The position numbers and the translations under genes are program-made. Of a stretch of DNA of 64,000 bases, positions 7,897 through 17,245 are shown in pieces. This stretch comes from an uncultured Verrucomicrobia subdivision 3 bacterium (GTDB taxonomy: Bacteria > Verrucomicrobiota > Verrucomicrobiia > Limisphaerales > UBA11358). The DNA is taken from contig CAIPKV010000015.1 in assembly GCA_903865745.1 (NCBI GenBank), positions 1 through 64,000 on the forward strand. The letters run 5' to 3'. Below the pieces are notes generated by a model that ran no database searches, was not told the DNA's origin, and saw only the letters and a program-made list of their open reading frames with translations. Positions within the stretch are counted from its first letter, which is position 1; every line of letters begins with the position of its first letter.

Positions 7897-9504
7897 ATGG
7901 CCAAAGTCCCCACGAAGAAGATTGTCAAAAAGCCCGCCAAAGGTGCCGTCGCTGACGCGCCGGTAGCCGAAACGCCCGCGCCAGCCGCGCCGACCGCGCC
8001 GGAGCCGATGTTTGAACCGGTTGAAAAAGCGGCGCCGGCGCCGGTCGAGGCCGAATTGCCGGCCGAACGTACGGTGGACAGCATCACGGCGTCCGCCACG
8101 GAAGACGCGCGCAAGGATATTTCCCGCACGACCAGCGAATCCTCGGATGATCTGCGCCCGCCGTCGGCACCCGTCGAGCCGACCGGCGAAGACACACGCC
8201 ATACCGACCGGCGCGTCGGCGGATTCCAGCGCGACCGCATCGCCACCTCGCTTAATATCGCCAAATTGCAGGCGATGAACATGACGGAGCTCAACAAGAT
8301 GGCGCGCGAATACGGCGTGGAAAACTTCGGCACGATGCGCAAGCACGAGGTCATCTATCATATTCTCTCCAAGAACGCGGAGCGCGCGGGCGTGCTGTTT
8401 TCTGAGGGCGTCATTGAGGTGTTGCCGGAGGGTTTTGGCTTCCTACGTTCGCAGAGTTTCAATTATCTGCCGTGCCCGGAGGATATTTATGTTTCGCCGT
8501 CGCAAATTCGCCGGTTTGACTTGCAGACGGGTAATTTAATTACCGGCCAAATCCGGCCACCGAAGGAAAAGGAAAAGTTTTTCGCGCTGTTAAAAGTCGA
8601 AGCCGTGGACGGCGAAGAACCAGACAAGGCAAAGGACAAGACACATTTCGAAAACCTTACGCCGCTGTTCCCAACCAAGCGGTTCATTCTCGAAACGGCA
8701 GCGGATGAGTTGAGCACACGCGTCTTGGATCTGGTGTGTCCCATTGGCAAAGGCACGCGCGGACTGATTGTCGCGCCACCGCGCACCGGTAAAACCGTGA
8801 TGATGCAGAAGATGGCCAACGCGGTCTTGAAGAATAATCCGGAGACGTATCTATTCATCCTGCTGATTGACGAACGACCGGAAGAAGTCACGGACATGGA
8901 ACGCTCTTGCAAAGGTGCAGAAGTGATTTCATCTACGTTTGACGAACCGCCAGAGCGCCATGTGCAGGTGGCAGAAATGGTCATCGAAAAAGCACGTCGT
9001 ATGGTTGAACAGAAACGTGATGTAATCATTTTGCTCGATTCCATCACGCGCCTTGCCCGTGCCTACAACACGGTGCAGCCACATTCCGGCAAGATTCTTT
9101 CCGGGGGCGTGGACGCGAATGCCTTGCACAAGCCGAAACGCTTCTTTGGCGCGGCGCGCAATATCGAAGAAGGCGGCTCGCTCACCATCATGGCCACGGC
9201 GCTCGTGGATACCGGCAGCCGCATGGACGAAGTCATCTTCGAAGAATTCAAGGGCACCGGCAACATGGAGGTGCATCTCGACCGCGCGTTGGTTGACCGC
9301 CGGATTTTTCCGAGCATCAACATCGAACGTTCCGGCACGCGCAAAGAAGAGCTGCTTTACCATCCTGACGAAGGCAGCCGCGTCGCCATCCTGCGCCGCG
9401 CCCTCACGGGCGTGCCGCCCGTCGAGGCGATGGACCTGTTGCTCGGCAAGCTGAAGAAGACCGGTAGCAACATCGAATTCCTGTTGAACATGTCTATCAG
9501 CTAA
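7897..9504 (+). CDS. rho: transcription termination factor Rho
   Basis: Rho is the hexameric RNA-DNA helicase that ends transcription. I start at ATG 7897 (MAKVPTKK), giving 535 residues. About 115 N-terminal residues are alanine- and proline-rich and of low complexity. They are followed by the Rho N-terminal helical and RNA-binding domain ([19 protein letters not shown] ... GFGFLRS ... [14 protein letters not shown]), the Walker [13 protein letters not shown] and the Walker [17 protein letters not shown]. The N-terminal extension is longer than in E. coli Rho (419 residues) but such extensions are common in other phyla. Confidence 0.96.
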   Translation: MAKVPTKKIVKKPAKGAVADAPVAETPAPAAPTAPEPMFEPVEKAAPAPVEAELPAERTVDSITASATEDARKDISRTTSESSDDLRPPSAPVEPTGEDTRHTDRRVGGFQRDRIATSLNIAKLQAMNMTELNKMAREYGVENFGTMRKHEVIYHILSKNAERAGVLFSEGVIEVLPEGFGFLRSQSFNYLPCPEDIYVSPSQIRRFDLQTGNLITGQIRPPKEKEKFFALLKVEAVDGEEPDKAKDKTHFENLTPLFPTKRFILETAADELSTRVLDLVCPIGKGTRGLIVAPPRTGKTVMMQKMANAVLKNNPETYLFILLIDERPEEVTDMERSCKGAEVISSTFDEPPERHVQVAEMVIEKARRMVEQKRDVIILLDSITRLARAYNTVQPHSGKILSGGVDANALHKPKRFFGAARNIEEGGSLTIMATALVDTGSRMDEVIFEEFKGTGNMEVHLDRALVDRRIFPSINIERSGTRKEELLYHPDEGSRVAILRRALTGVPPVEAMDLLLGKLKKTGSNIEFLLNMSIS

Positions 9505-9511
9505 AGGCGCG

Positions 9512-9535
9512 CCCGCCAACGGGTCTTCCTTTTTT
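9512..9535 (+). terminator. possible intrinsic terminator after rho
   Basis: A short hairpin CCCG-CCAA-CGGG lies 8 bases after the rho stop codon and is followed by a pyrimidine run ending in six T. The stem is only 4 pairs, so the call is weak. Confidence 0.4.
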
Positions 9536-9621
9536 GCTATCGGCATGACAAGATTTGGTGAGTGAAAGCCAATTCAGGTTTCGCCCTACCCACTCAAATC
9601 TGTTATTTAAGAGGTACTGAA

Positions 9622-10782
9622 ATGAAACATTTCGCTCATCTGACGGTCGCCGTTGCCACGCTAGCCATTCTTGCCACCGGCTGCGGCCGCGACAGCGTCA
9701 AGGTCTATAAGGCAGATTCAAGCGATGCGCCGGTGACGCCGCCGCCTGCGGCCACCCCGGCGGCAATGCCCGCCACGATGCCCGACGGCCTACCGGTACC
9801 GGATAATTCCGGGCAGCCGAAGTTGAAATACACTTTGCCCGACGGCTGGAAGGAAAAACCATTGACTCAGTTGCGTGTGGCGAGCTTTGAAGTTTCTAAT
9901 AACGGAAAGACCGCCGACATCAGTGTAGTTCCGCTCGGCAGCATGGCCGGCGGCGATTTGGCAAATGTGAACCGCTGGCGGGGCCAGGTCGGCCAGCCGC
10001 CCATCTCGGACGATGAACTCGCCAAATCCGTGGAGAACATTGTGATCACTGGCAAGCCGAGCGGTTTGTATGACATCGTTGGCACGAGCCCCGGCAGCGG
10101 CGAAGCGGAACGGATTGTGGCTGCCATCTTGCATGGCGACAGTGCGACGTGGTTTTTCAAGATGTCGGGCGACCCTGATCTGGTGGAAAATCAAAAGGCC
10201 AACTTTGTCGCGTTCTTGAAATCGCTCGAATTCGGCCCGCCCGCCGCGTCCGCCAACCCAACCGCCGCAGATTTAAGCCAGTTGCCGCCGTCGCATCCGG
10301 CAATTCCAGGCTTGAACTTAGCCGCCCAGCCCGCATCTGATGCCGCAGCCGCAGGGACACCCACGTGGACCGTCCCCGCCGATTGGCAAGCTGGCCCGCT
10401 CGCGCAATTTCTCGTGGCGAAGTTCATCATTGGCAGCGGCGATACCGCCGCCGCCGTCAATGTCAGCCAACTGGACGGCACGGGCGGTGGTTTGCTGCCC
10501 AACATCAATCGCTGGCGTGGGCAGCTCGGCCAACCGCCGCTGACGGACGCGGATATCGCCGCGTTACCGACCATTGACGCTACCGGCACCAAGGCCACGC
10601 TGGTGGACGTTTCGGGCACGGATAAGCGCACCGGCAAAGCGGCGCGGCTCATCGGGGTCATCGTTCCGCTCAGCGGCCAGACGTGGTTCTACAAACTCAT
10701 GGGCGACGCCAACCTCGTAGCGCAGCAGCAAGCCGCGTTTACGCAATTCGTCCAGTCGGCCAAATATCCCGATGCTCATTAA
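9622..10782 (+). CDS. lipoprotein with two copies of one unknown domain, next to cytochrome c maturation genes
   Basis: The start ATG 9622 follows AAGAGG and gives a 386-residue protein with a lipobox (ILATGC) after a signal peptide. Two homologous domains follow, at about residues 70-215 and 245-385. Each contains a P-x-x-W start, a conserved NRWRGQxGQPP segment and a C-terminal TWFFKMSGD/TWFYKLMGD motif. A proline- and alanine-rich linker separates them. The stop codon overlaps the resB start by 11 bases, so it is probably translated with ResB and CcsA and may assist periplasmic cytochrome assembly (inference). I do not recognise a characterised family. Confidence 0.85.
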   Translation: MKHFAHLTVAVATLAILATGCGRDSVKVYKADSSDAPVTPPPAATPAAMPATMPDGLPVPDNSGQPKLKYTLPDGWKEKPLTQLRVASFEVSNNGKTADISVVPLGSMAGGDLANVNRWRGQVGQPPISDDELAKSVENIVITGKPSGLYDIVGTSPGSGEAERIVAAILHGDSATWFFKMSGDPDLVENQKANFVAFLKSLEFGPPAASANPTAADLSQLPPSHPAIPGLNLAAQPASDAAAAGTPTWTVPADWQAGPLAQFLVAKFIIGSGDTAAAVNVSQLDGTGGGLLPNINRWRGQLGQPPLTDADIAALPTIDATGTKATLVDVSGTDKRTGKAARLIGVIVPLSGQTWFYKLMGDANLVAQQQAAFTQFVQSAKYPDAH

Positions 10783-12019
10783 AAAAATCGTCAACTTCTT
10801 CACGTCGCTCAAGCTCACGGTCACGCTGCTGGCGTTTTCCATCGTGCTCGTCTTTGTCGGCACGCTCGCGCAGGCCGACGAGGGGCTGTACGGCGCGCAG
10901 GCACATTATTTCAAGCAATGGATTGTGGTAGGCGCGCATCTCTTCGGCCACAAGGTCCCGCTGCTGCTGCCGGGCGGCTATCTACTCGGCGTGCTGCTGC
11001 TGGTGAATTTGATTTCGGCGCATATCTATCGTTTCGAGTTCACGCGCAAAAAGCTTGGCATCCAGCTTGCGCATGCGGGCGTGATTGTCCTGCTCGTCGG
11101 CCAACTCTCGACCGACATGCTCGCGCGCGAAATGCAGATGCACTTCACCGAAGGCGAGACGCGCAGCTATTCCGAGAGCGCCACGGATTACGAGATGATC
11201 TTCGTGTCCAACGGCGAAGTGACCGCCATCCCGAACAAATTGCTCAAGCGAGAAGGCGGCGAAATAAAAATTGATAGCCTCCCGTTCTCCATCCTGGTCG
11301 TCTCCAACTGGCACAACTCGGACATGAACTTTCGCGCGCCAATGATGCAAAATGGCCCGCCCATCGCGAGCAACGGCATCGCGCTCAACTTTGACTTCCG
11401 CAAGATTGACGACGTAAAAACCACCGACGAAAAGAACGTCCCGACCGCCGTGCTGGAATTTCGCACGCCGACCGGCTCGCTCGGCACCTGGGTCGCCAGC
11501 GATTGGACCGGCGATCCCGCGCTCGTCGAGGCCGTGCGGAATGGCTACGCGCAAATGGGCCCGGGCATGGCCCAAAAAATCGCCGCCACGCTCGTCACGC
11601 CGCAGACCCTGGTGGTGGATGGCAAGAGCTACACCTTCACGATGCGCCCGGCGCGCGTGCGCCATCCCTTCACCCTCACGCTGCTCAAGGCGACCCATAC
11701 CACTTATCCGGGCACGGATATTCCCAAGGATTTCCGCAGCCGCGTGCGCATTGATAATCCAACGACCGGCGAGAAGCGCGAGGTGGAAATCTCCATGAAC
11801 CACCCGCTCCGTTACGGCGGCTATACTTATTATCAATATCAAATGGACGCCGGCCAGGCCGCGCAAATGGCCGGGCGCGCGCCGACCTCCGTGTTGTCCG
11901 TGGTGCGGAATCCGGGCTGGTTGACACCGTACGTTGGCTGCGCGATGGTGGGCGCGGGCTTGTTGATTCAATTTTTGTATCACCTCGCCGGTTTCGTTTC
12001 AAAAAGGAAGACGATATGA
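10772..12019 (+). CDS. resB: ResB-like cytochrome c biogenesis protein
   Basis: This 415-residue membrane protein fits ResB/Ccs1 of system II cytochrome c maturation, which holds heme and apocytochrome outside the cytoplasmic membrane. It has N-terminal transmembrane segments (residues about 10-28, 60-82 and 95-110), a long extracytoplasmic domain and one C-terminal transmembrane segment. The region YGGYTYYQYQ before the last helix is typical. It overlaps the lipoprotein gene by 11 bases and ccsA by 4 bases. Confidence 0.88.
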   Translation: MLIKKIVNFFTSLKLTVTLLAFSIVLVFVGTLAQADEGLYGAQAHYFKQWIVVGAHLFGHKVPLLLPGGYLLGVLLLVNLISAHIYRFEFTRKKLGIQLAHAGVIVLLVGQLSTDMLAREMQMHFTEGETRSYSESATDYEMIFVSNGEVTAIPNKLLKREGGEIKIDSLPFSILVVSNWHNSDMNFRAPMMQNGPPIASNGIALNFDFRKIDDVKTTDEKNVPTAVLEFRTPTGSLGTWVASDWTGDPALVEAVRNGYAQMGPGMAQKIAATLVTPQTLVVDGKSYTFTMRPARVRHPFTLTLLKATHTTYPGTDIPKDFRSRVRIDNPTTGEKREVEISMNHPLRYGGYTYYQYQMDAGQAAQMAGRAPTSVLSVVRNPGWLTPYVGCAMVGAGLLIQFLYHLAGFVSKRKTI

Positions 12020-13902
12020 AGAAACATTTTCAACGCTGGTTGCCACCGTTCCTGATGTTCGTCATGGCGCTGTGGTTCTTCGGCAATTTATCGGCGCCCA
12101 AGGACAAGGATTTTAAATTCTCCGAGTTTGGCGAGTTGCCCATCACCTCCAATGGCCGCATCGTGCCGCTGGATTCGCTGGCGCGCAATTCCCTCCTCGC
12201 CATCCGCGAAAAACAGACCCTGAACACCGAGCCGTGGAAAGCCTGGAACGAAAACCCCAAGATCATCCCCGCCACCGAATGGCTCGCCAATGTGATGATG
12301 AATCAAGCCGTCGCCGACGACTGGCCGGTCTTCCGCGTGGATAATCCCGATTTAATTTCGCTGCTCAAGCTGCCGGAGAAGGACGCCGCCAAGCATGCCG
12401 ACGGCAAACATTATTCGTGGAACCAGATCTCGGCGAATATTGATACGTTCGAGAAAGAAAACGAACGCGTGCAGAAGATTGAATCGGCCAATCGCACCGC
12501 CTACGAAAACGCCATCGCCAAAATGCACGAGCGCCTGACGCTCTATGCGCAATTGAAGAATGCCGTGGAACCCGCCAACACGACGGATTGGCCCGCCCAG
12601 CTCGCTTTGTATGAACGCCTAATCCCCGCCGGCGTCGCGACCGTTCAGGCGCAGCAGGCCGGTTTGAGTTATAACAAGACGAATTTCGATATCTTCATCG
12701 CCTACATCAACGCCTTTCAATTCATGGCCAATCTGCAGCCGCCGCTCATCCTGCCGCCCAATGGCGCGCGCGAATGGCGGCGCATGGGCGACGCCTTGCT
12801 CGACGCGCCGCGTCCGGGCGGAGTGGCGATTGATAATAGCGTCCGCGATTGGGCGCAAATGGCTGGCGCACTCACGGCGAACCAGCCGGAGAAATTCAAT
12901 GCCGCCTTGCTCGACTTGCGGTCGCAGCTCGTCCCGGCGCAATCGCAAGCCATGGCCAAGGCGCGCGCGGAAGTTTTCTTCAACCAGATGCAGCCCTTTT
13001 ACAATGCGATGGTCATCTACATCCTCGCCGGCCTGCTCGCCGTGTTCTCGTGGTTTAATCTGTCCGAAACTTTGCGCCGCTCCGCCGTGTGGCTTATCTG
13101 GCTGGCATTTGTCATTCACACCATCGGCCTGGTCTATCGCATGGTGCTCGAAGGCCGGCCACCCGTGACCAACCTATATTCCTCAGCCATCTTCATCGGC
13201 TGGGGCGCCTGCCTTCTGGGAATTATTCTGGAACGGTTTCATAAGAACGGCATCGGCCTCGTCGTCGCGTCCGGCATCGGCTTCATTACGCTCATCATTG
13301 CCCATCACCTCGCCCTCGAAGGCGATACCATGGAGATGATGCGCGCCGTCCTCGATACGAACTTCTGGCTGGCCACGCACGTCGTCGCTGTGACCGTCGG
13401 CTACGCAAGCACGTTTGTGGCGGGATTCCTCGCACTGATTTACATCGTGCGCGGCTTCTTCACCAAGACGCTGGATGCCGCCACCGGCAAATCGCTCGCG
13501 CGCATGATTTACGGCATTGTCTGCTTCGCCACGCTGTTCAGCTTTGTCGGGACGGTGCTGGGCGGCATCTGGGCGGATCAATCCTGGGGCCGTTTCTGGG
13601 GCTGGGACCCGAAAGAGAACGGCGCGCTCATCATCGTGCTGTGGAATGCGCTCATCCTGCACCTGCGCTGGGGCGGGCTGATCCGCGAACGCGGGCTCGT
13701 GAACTGCGCCATTTTCGGCAACGTCGTGACGGCGTGGTCGTGGTTCGGCGTGAATATGCTCGGCATCGGCCTGCACAGTTACGGGTTTACAGAAGCGGCT
13801 TTCAAGTGGCTGGTGTTGTTTGTGGTCAGCCAACTGGTCTTGATTGGTTTGGGTCTGCTGCCGGCGAAATGGTGGCAAAGCTTCAAAGTCCGGGCGGTCT
13901 AA
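12016..13902 (+). CDS. ccsA: CcsA-type heme-handling cytochrome c assembly protein
   Basis: The 628-residue protein has a signal anchor and an N-terminal extracytoplasmic region of about 310 residues containing GRIVPLDSLARN. The C-terminal half is a multi-helix CcsA/ResC domain. The heme-presenting tryptophan-rich motif WGRFWGWDPKENGA is intact, with flanking histidines in VIHTIG and IAHHLALEG. The large N-terminal part resembles the longer CcsA proteins found in Bacteroidota and Verrucomicrobiota. Together with ResB it forms a system II heme channel and attachment site. This is the last gene of the operon; array B follows. Confidence 0.9.
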   Translation: MKKHFQRWLPPFLMFVMALWFFGNLSAPKDKDFKFSEFGELPITSNGRIVPLDSLARNSLLAIREKQTLNTEPWKAWNENPKIIPATEWLANVMMNQAVADDWPVFRVDNPDLISLLKLPEKDAAKHADGKHYSWNQISANIDTFEKENERVQKIESANRTAYENAIAKMHERLTLYAQLKNAVEPANTTDWPAQLALYERLIPAGVATVQAQQAGLSYNKTNFDIFIAYINAFQFMANLQPPLILPPNGAREWRRMGDALLDAPRPGGVAIDNSVRDWAQMAGALTANQPEKFNAALLDLRSQLVPAQSQAMAKARAEVFFNQMQPFYNAMVIYILAGLLAVFSWFNLSETLRRSAVWLIWLAFVIHTIGLVYRMVLEGRPPVTNLYSSAIFIGWGACLLGIILERFHKNGIGLVVASGIGFITLIIAHHLALEGDTMEMMRAVLDTNFWLATHVVAVTVGYASTFVAGFLALIYIVRGFFTKTLDAATGKSLARMIYGIVCFATLFSFVGTVLGGIWADQSWGRFWGWDPKENGALIIVLWNALILHLRWGGLIRERGLVNCAIFGNVVTAWSWFGVNMLGIGLHSYGFTEAAFKWLVLFVVSQLVLIGLGLLPAKWWQSFKVRAV

Positions 13903-14005
13903 GACTCTTAAATCCGTCGCTCAAGGCCAAACCGACCACTTTCTGGACACTTCGACGCTTCGCCTACCGGTTTTACCCTTACGATAAGCCTGCGGATCTA
14001 CGCTA

Positions 14006-14275
14006 GTACCATCTTACGCTTACTTTGGTCCTGATTTTCTACGCTACGACCAACTTACGCTTGTTTTGGTCATGATTTTCTACGCTATGACCAAATTATG
14101 CTTACTTTGGTCATGATTTTCCTAGCTATGACCATCTTACGAGCATTTTGGTCATGATTTTCCCAGCTTGGACCATCTTACGAGGAAGATGGTCTTGATT
14201 TTCTACGCTACGACCATCTTCCAAGGAATTTGGTCATGATTTTCCACGCTTGGACTAACTTCCGAGGAAACTGCG
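14006..14275. repeat. tandem array B: 41-bp units each carrying an inverted repeat
   Basis: Unit starts occur at about 14007, 14048, 14089, 14130, 14171, 14212 and 14253, a constant 41-base step. Each unit holds an inverted repeat GACCA-N14-TGGTC (best case GACCAAA...TTTGGTC) followed by a 17-base linker ATGATTTTCYACGCTAY. The GACCA/TGGTC arms are better conserved than the loop. The array fills the convergent gap between ccsA and the FHA gene and could fold into hairpins on either transcript. A more degenerate beginning may reach back to about 13930. Confidence 0.85.
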
Positions 14276-14312
14276 GTGGGCGGGAACGGCGAAGGTCGGT
14301 TAAAACCTGAGA

Positions 14313-14891
14313 TTACTTGGCGGGACCGGCCTGATTGAGGGCGTAGATAATAAGCCCGATGATGACCACGCCCACGAAAATACCGATGATGAGGAAGTAG
14401 CGGTTGGTCTTGTTCTTCTTCTTGGCGAAGATGGTGTTGGTGTCAAATCCGGTCGGCCGGGCACCGCCCTGTTCAAGCTGCTCCAAGCTGACGCCGCGCG
14501 GGATGATCATCGTGGCATCAACCTGCTTTTGGGGCGCGGCCGCTTGCGGCGGACGGGGCGCAGCGGGGGCTGACGCCGGAGCAGGCGCAGGCGCAGCCTG
14601 AGGCTGGCCATCGTCAATCTTCAGTTCCACCTGACCGAACCGAAGCGTCTGGCCGGGTTTTAGAATGGCCTCGGAAACTTTTTCGCCATTGATGAAAGTT
14701 CCGTTGGTCGAGTTGAGATCGCGAATGAGAATTTCGGGACCGCGCAGCAAAATCTCGGCGTGACGGCTGGAAACGGAGGCGTCGGCAATCTGGAAAGTGT
14801 TCTCCTCAATCCGGCCGACGGTGGTGCGCTCAACGTTCAGTTCGAACGTGCGACCCGTCATGCCTTGGTTCAGGATAACAAGCTTGGCCAT
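14313..14891 (-). CDS. FHA domain protein with C-terminal membrane anchor
   Basis: The 192-residue protein opens with a forkhead-associated domain (FELNVERTTVGRIEENTFQI, SSRHAEI, DLNSTNGTFING), which binds phosphothreonine peptides. A proline- and alanine-rich linker (about residues 95-125) follows, then a basic stretch and one transmembrane helix (YFLIIGIFVGVVIIGLIIYAL) near the C-terminus. It would place a phospho-peptide reader on the cytoplasmic membrane face. It lies downstream of carA on the same strand. No kinase is nearby, so its partner is unknown. Confidence 0.9.
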   Translation of the reverse strand: MAKLVILNQGMTGRTFELNVERTTVGRIEENTFQIADASVSSRHAEILLRGPEILIRDLNSTNGTFINGEKVSEAILKPGQTLRFGQVELKIDDGQPQAAPAPAPASAPAAPRPPQAAAPQKQVDATMIIPRGVSLEQLEQGGARPTGFDTNTIFAKKKNKTNRYFLIIGIFVGVVIIGLIIYALNQAGPAK

Positions 14892-14952
14892 AGATTAATT
14901 AAAATGATTATGGGCGTGGCGTTTTTCAAGTCAAACGCAAATCTGATTTGGC

Positions 14953-16110
14953 TTAACCACGCTTTTCGACGAGTTGCCGAAATTCGGCGAACAAGGGCGT
15001 GGAATCATGCGGTCCGGGCGCGGCCTCCGGATGGTATTGCACGCAGAAAACGGGCTTGGTCTTGTGCCGCAAACCTTCGACGGTCTGATCGTTCAGGTTG
15101 ATGCGATGCACCGCGACCTCCGACGGCAAAGATTTCGCATCCACGGCGAACCCATGGTTTTGCGAGGTGATTTCCACCTTGCCAGATTCCAGATCTTTCA
15201 CCGGCTGGTTGCCGCCGCGATGACCAAATTTGAGCTTGAAAGTTTTGCCACCGAGCGCCTGGCCGAGGATCTGATGGCCGAGGCAGATGCCAAAAATGGG
15301 GATGCCGCTGTCGAGCAGGGTCTTCACTTCGCGCACGATGTAGCCGAGCGCCGCCGGGTCGCCGGGACCATTGGAAAGGAAGATGCCGGCGGGCTTGTGC
15401 TTGAGGGCGTCGGCCGCGGTAGCCGTCGCAGGCAAAACCTGTACGCCAAAACCGTGCTGCCGCAAGCGGCGCAGGATGTTGTATTTCATCCCATAATCGA
15501 ACGCGACAATCGGGATATCGGCGGGCGGCAGGGGCTTGCGGAGATTGCGCGCGTCGGCGATTTTGTTGCCCCGCACGAGATCGAACGCCCCGCTCTGCTC
15601 GTCCTTTGCATCCCACTTGAAAGCTTCCTTGTGAGTGACTTCCTTGACGTAATCCACGCCGACAAAAACAAATTCTTTGGCGCGCTTGACGGCTTCAGCT
15701 TCAGAGATACCTTCAGTGGAAATAAAGCCATTCAATGCGCCGCGCACACGCAATTTCTTTGTGAGCGAACGCGTGTCGATGCCTTGAATACCCGGGATGC
15801 CATTTTTCTCCAGGTAGTCGCCGAGCGACCAGTCCGCGCGCCAATTGCTGACAACGGGCGAGAGTTCGCGGATGACAAAACCGGCCGCGTGAGGCCGCCA
15901 GGACTCAATGTCCTGCGCGTTGACGCCGTAATTGCCAATCAGCGGATAAGTCATCGTCACAATTTGGCCGCGATAGGAGGGATCCGTGAGGATCTCCTGA
16001 TACCCCGTCATGGAAGTGTTAAAGCAGACTTCGCCACTGGCCGACGCCTTGGCGCCGAAACCTGTGCCGTGAAAAACCGAACCGTCTTCAAGGGCCAGAA
16101 TCGCTTTCAT
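14953..16110 (-). CDS. carA: carbamoyl-phosphate synthase small (glutaminase) subunit
   Basis: This 385-residue subunit hydrolyses glutamine and passes ammonia to CarB for arginine and pyrimidine synthesis. The N-terminal CPSase domain starts at ATG 16110 ([15 protein letters not shown]), the usual beginning. The class I amidotransferase domain shows the nucleophile cysteine in FGICLGHQ and the histidine and glutamate in [12 protein letters not shown]. An upstream in-frame start at 16164 would add residues without similarity. carB is not in the window. Confidence 0.95.
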   Translation of the reverse strand: MKAILALEDGSVFHGTGFGAKASASGEVCFNTSMTGYQEILTDPSYRGQIVTMTYPLIGNYGVNAQDIESWRPHAAGFVIRELSPVVSNWRADWSLGDYLEKNGIPGIQGIDTRSLTKKLRVRGALNGFISTEGISEAEAVKRAKEFVFVGVDYVKEVTHKEAFKWDAKDEQSGAFDLVRGNKIADARNLRKPLPPADIPIVAFDYGMKYNILRRLRQHGFGVQVLPATATAADALKHKPAGIFLSNGPGDPAALGYIVREVKTLLDSGIPIFGICLGHQILGQALGGKTFKLKFGHRGGNQPVKDLESGKVEITSQNHGFAVDAKSLPSEVAVHRINLNDQTVEGLRHKTKPVFCVQYHPEAAPGPHDSTPLFAEFRQLVEKRG

Positions 16111-16192
16111 CAAAATTTTGAAGATACTAGGCGCGCAGGCGGGCCGGTTCAAGCGCGAACCCATTTGCGCGGCGGAAATTTTAGGCTAGTGT

Positions 16193-16654
16193 GTGAACCA
16201 GTTGAAGACGCACGAATTTAAAACCGAACTCTGGCTGCCCGTGGCGCGCGAAAAAGTTTTCCCCTTTTTTGCCGATGCCCGCAACCTCGAAACCATCACG
16301 CCGCCCTGGTTGCACTTCAACGTGCTCACGCCCGGGCAGATAGAGATGCGCACGGGTGCGATCATTGATTACCAACTGCGCATCCATGGTTTGCCCGTGT
16401 GCTGGCGCACGGAAATCACCGGGTGGCAGCCGCCGTTCAGCTTTTGCGATGAACAGCGGCGCGGGCCCTATCGGCTCTGGCGACACACGCACACCTTTGA
16501 GGAGAAAGACGCCGGGACGCTCTGCCGCGACGAAGTCATTTACGCAGTGCCCGGCGGCGCGCTCGTGAACCGGCTGTTTGTCCGGCGCGATGTAGAAAAG
16601 ATCTTTGACTATCGCGCGCGTGCGCTGAAGCAGCATTTTGGTATTAAAAACTAA
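16193..16654 (+). CDS. SRPBCC (START/Bet v1-like) family protein
   Basis: The 153-residue protein begins at GTG 16193. Its pattern (F-x-x-ELWLPVAREKVFPFFADARNLETITPPWL) is the classic start of the SRPBCC cyclase/dehydrase-like ligand-binding fold. Such proteins bind hydrophobic ligands, and their substrates vary widely. The next gene, a SOUL protein, follows after 6 bases on the same strand. carA is divergent. Confidence 0.85.
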   Translation: MNQLKTHEFKTELWLPVAREKVFPFFADARNLETITPPWLHFNVLTPGQIEMRTGAIIDYQLRIHGLPVCWRTEITGWQPPFSFCDEQRRGPYRLWRHTHTFEEKDAGTLCRDEVIYAVPGGALVNRLFVRRDVEKIFDYRARALKQHFGIKN

Positions 16655-16660
16655 ACCCTT

Positions 16661-17239
16661 ATGAAAATCATCCTTACCATTTTAATCGTGACTGTTTTGC
16701 TGGCCTGGCTGAAGACGGGTTGTGCCAATGCCAACGCTGGGTATGCGACCGCACCCTACAAGGTGATTCGCACGGATGGGAAATTCGAGTTGCGCGATTA
16801 TCCTCAGCTGGTCGTGGTCGAAACGCCAATGACGGGAGCGGATAACGCGTTCATGCGGCTGTTCCATTTCATCGGTGGCAAAAATGCGAAGCAACAAAAG
16901 ATCGCCATGACGACGCCGGTGTTCATCAGCCACGCAAGCGGCCCCGACGCGACGATGGCGTTTGTCATGCCGGAAAAACTCGGCACCAATGACGTGCCGC
17001 AACCGACTGAACCCGGCGTGGTCGTGAAGCCGGTTTCTCCCGGGCGCTTTGCCGTCCTGCGCTTTACTGGCTGGCGCAGCGATAAGAATTCGGCCGAGGC
17101 GCTAGCGAGATTGCATGCGTGGCTGGTGCAGGAGAAAATTACCACGACGGGCGAACCGGTGTTCGCTTATTTTGACCCGCCCTGGACGCTGCCATTCTGG
17201 CGACGAAATGAAGTGATGCTGCGCGTCACGCAACCGTAA
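16661..17239 (+). CDS. SOUL family heme-binding-like protein
   Basis: The 192-residue protein has an N-terminal hydrophobic anchor or signal and a SOUL domain with KVIRTDGKFELRDYPQLVV, KIAMTTPVF and a C-terminal FAYFDPPWTLPFWRRNEV. SOUL/HBP23-type proteins bind tetrapyrroles in eukaryotes. In bacteria the role is unclear, though binding or scavenging of heme outside the membrane is plausible given hemC and cytochrome genes elsewhere in the window (inference). Confidence 0.88.
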   Translation: MKIILTILIVTVLLAWLKTGCANANAGYATAPYKVIRTDGKFELRDYPQLVVVETPMTGADNAFMRLFHFIGGKNAKQQKIAMTTPVFISHASGPDATMAFVMPEKLGTNDVPQPTEPGVVVKPVSPGRFAVLRFTGWRSDKNSAEALARLHAWLVQEKITTTGEPVFAYFDPPWTLPFWRRNEVMLRVTQP

Positions 17240-17245
17240 ATTAAA

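Noticed and set aside
14974-16221. 415-residue plus-strand frame over carA
   Set aside because: Antisense to carA, whose motifs are fully conserved on the minus strand.
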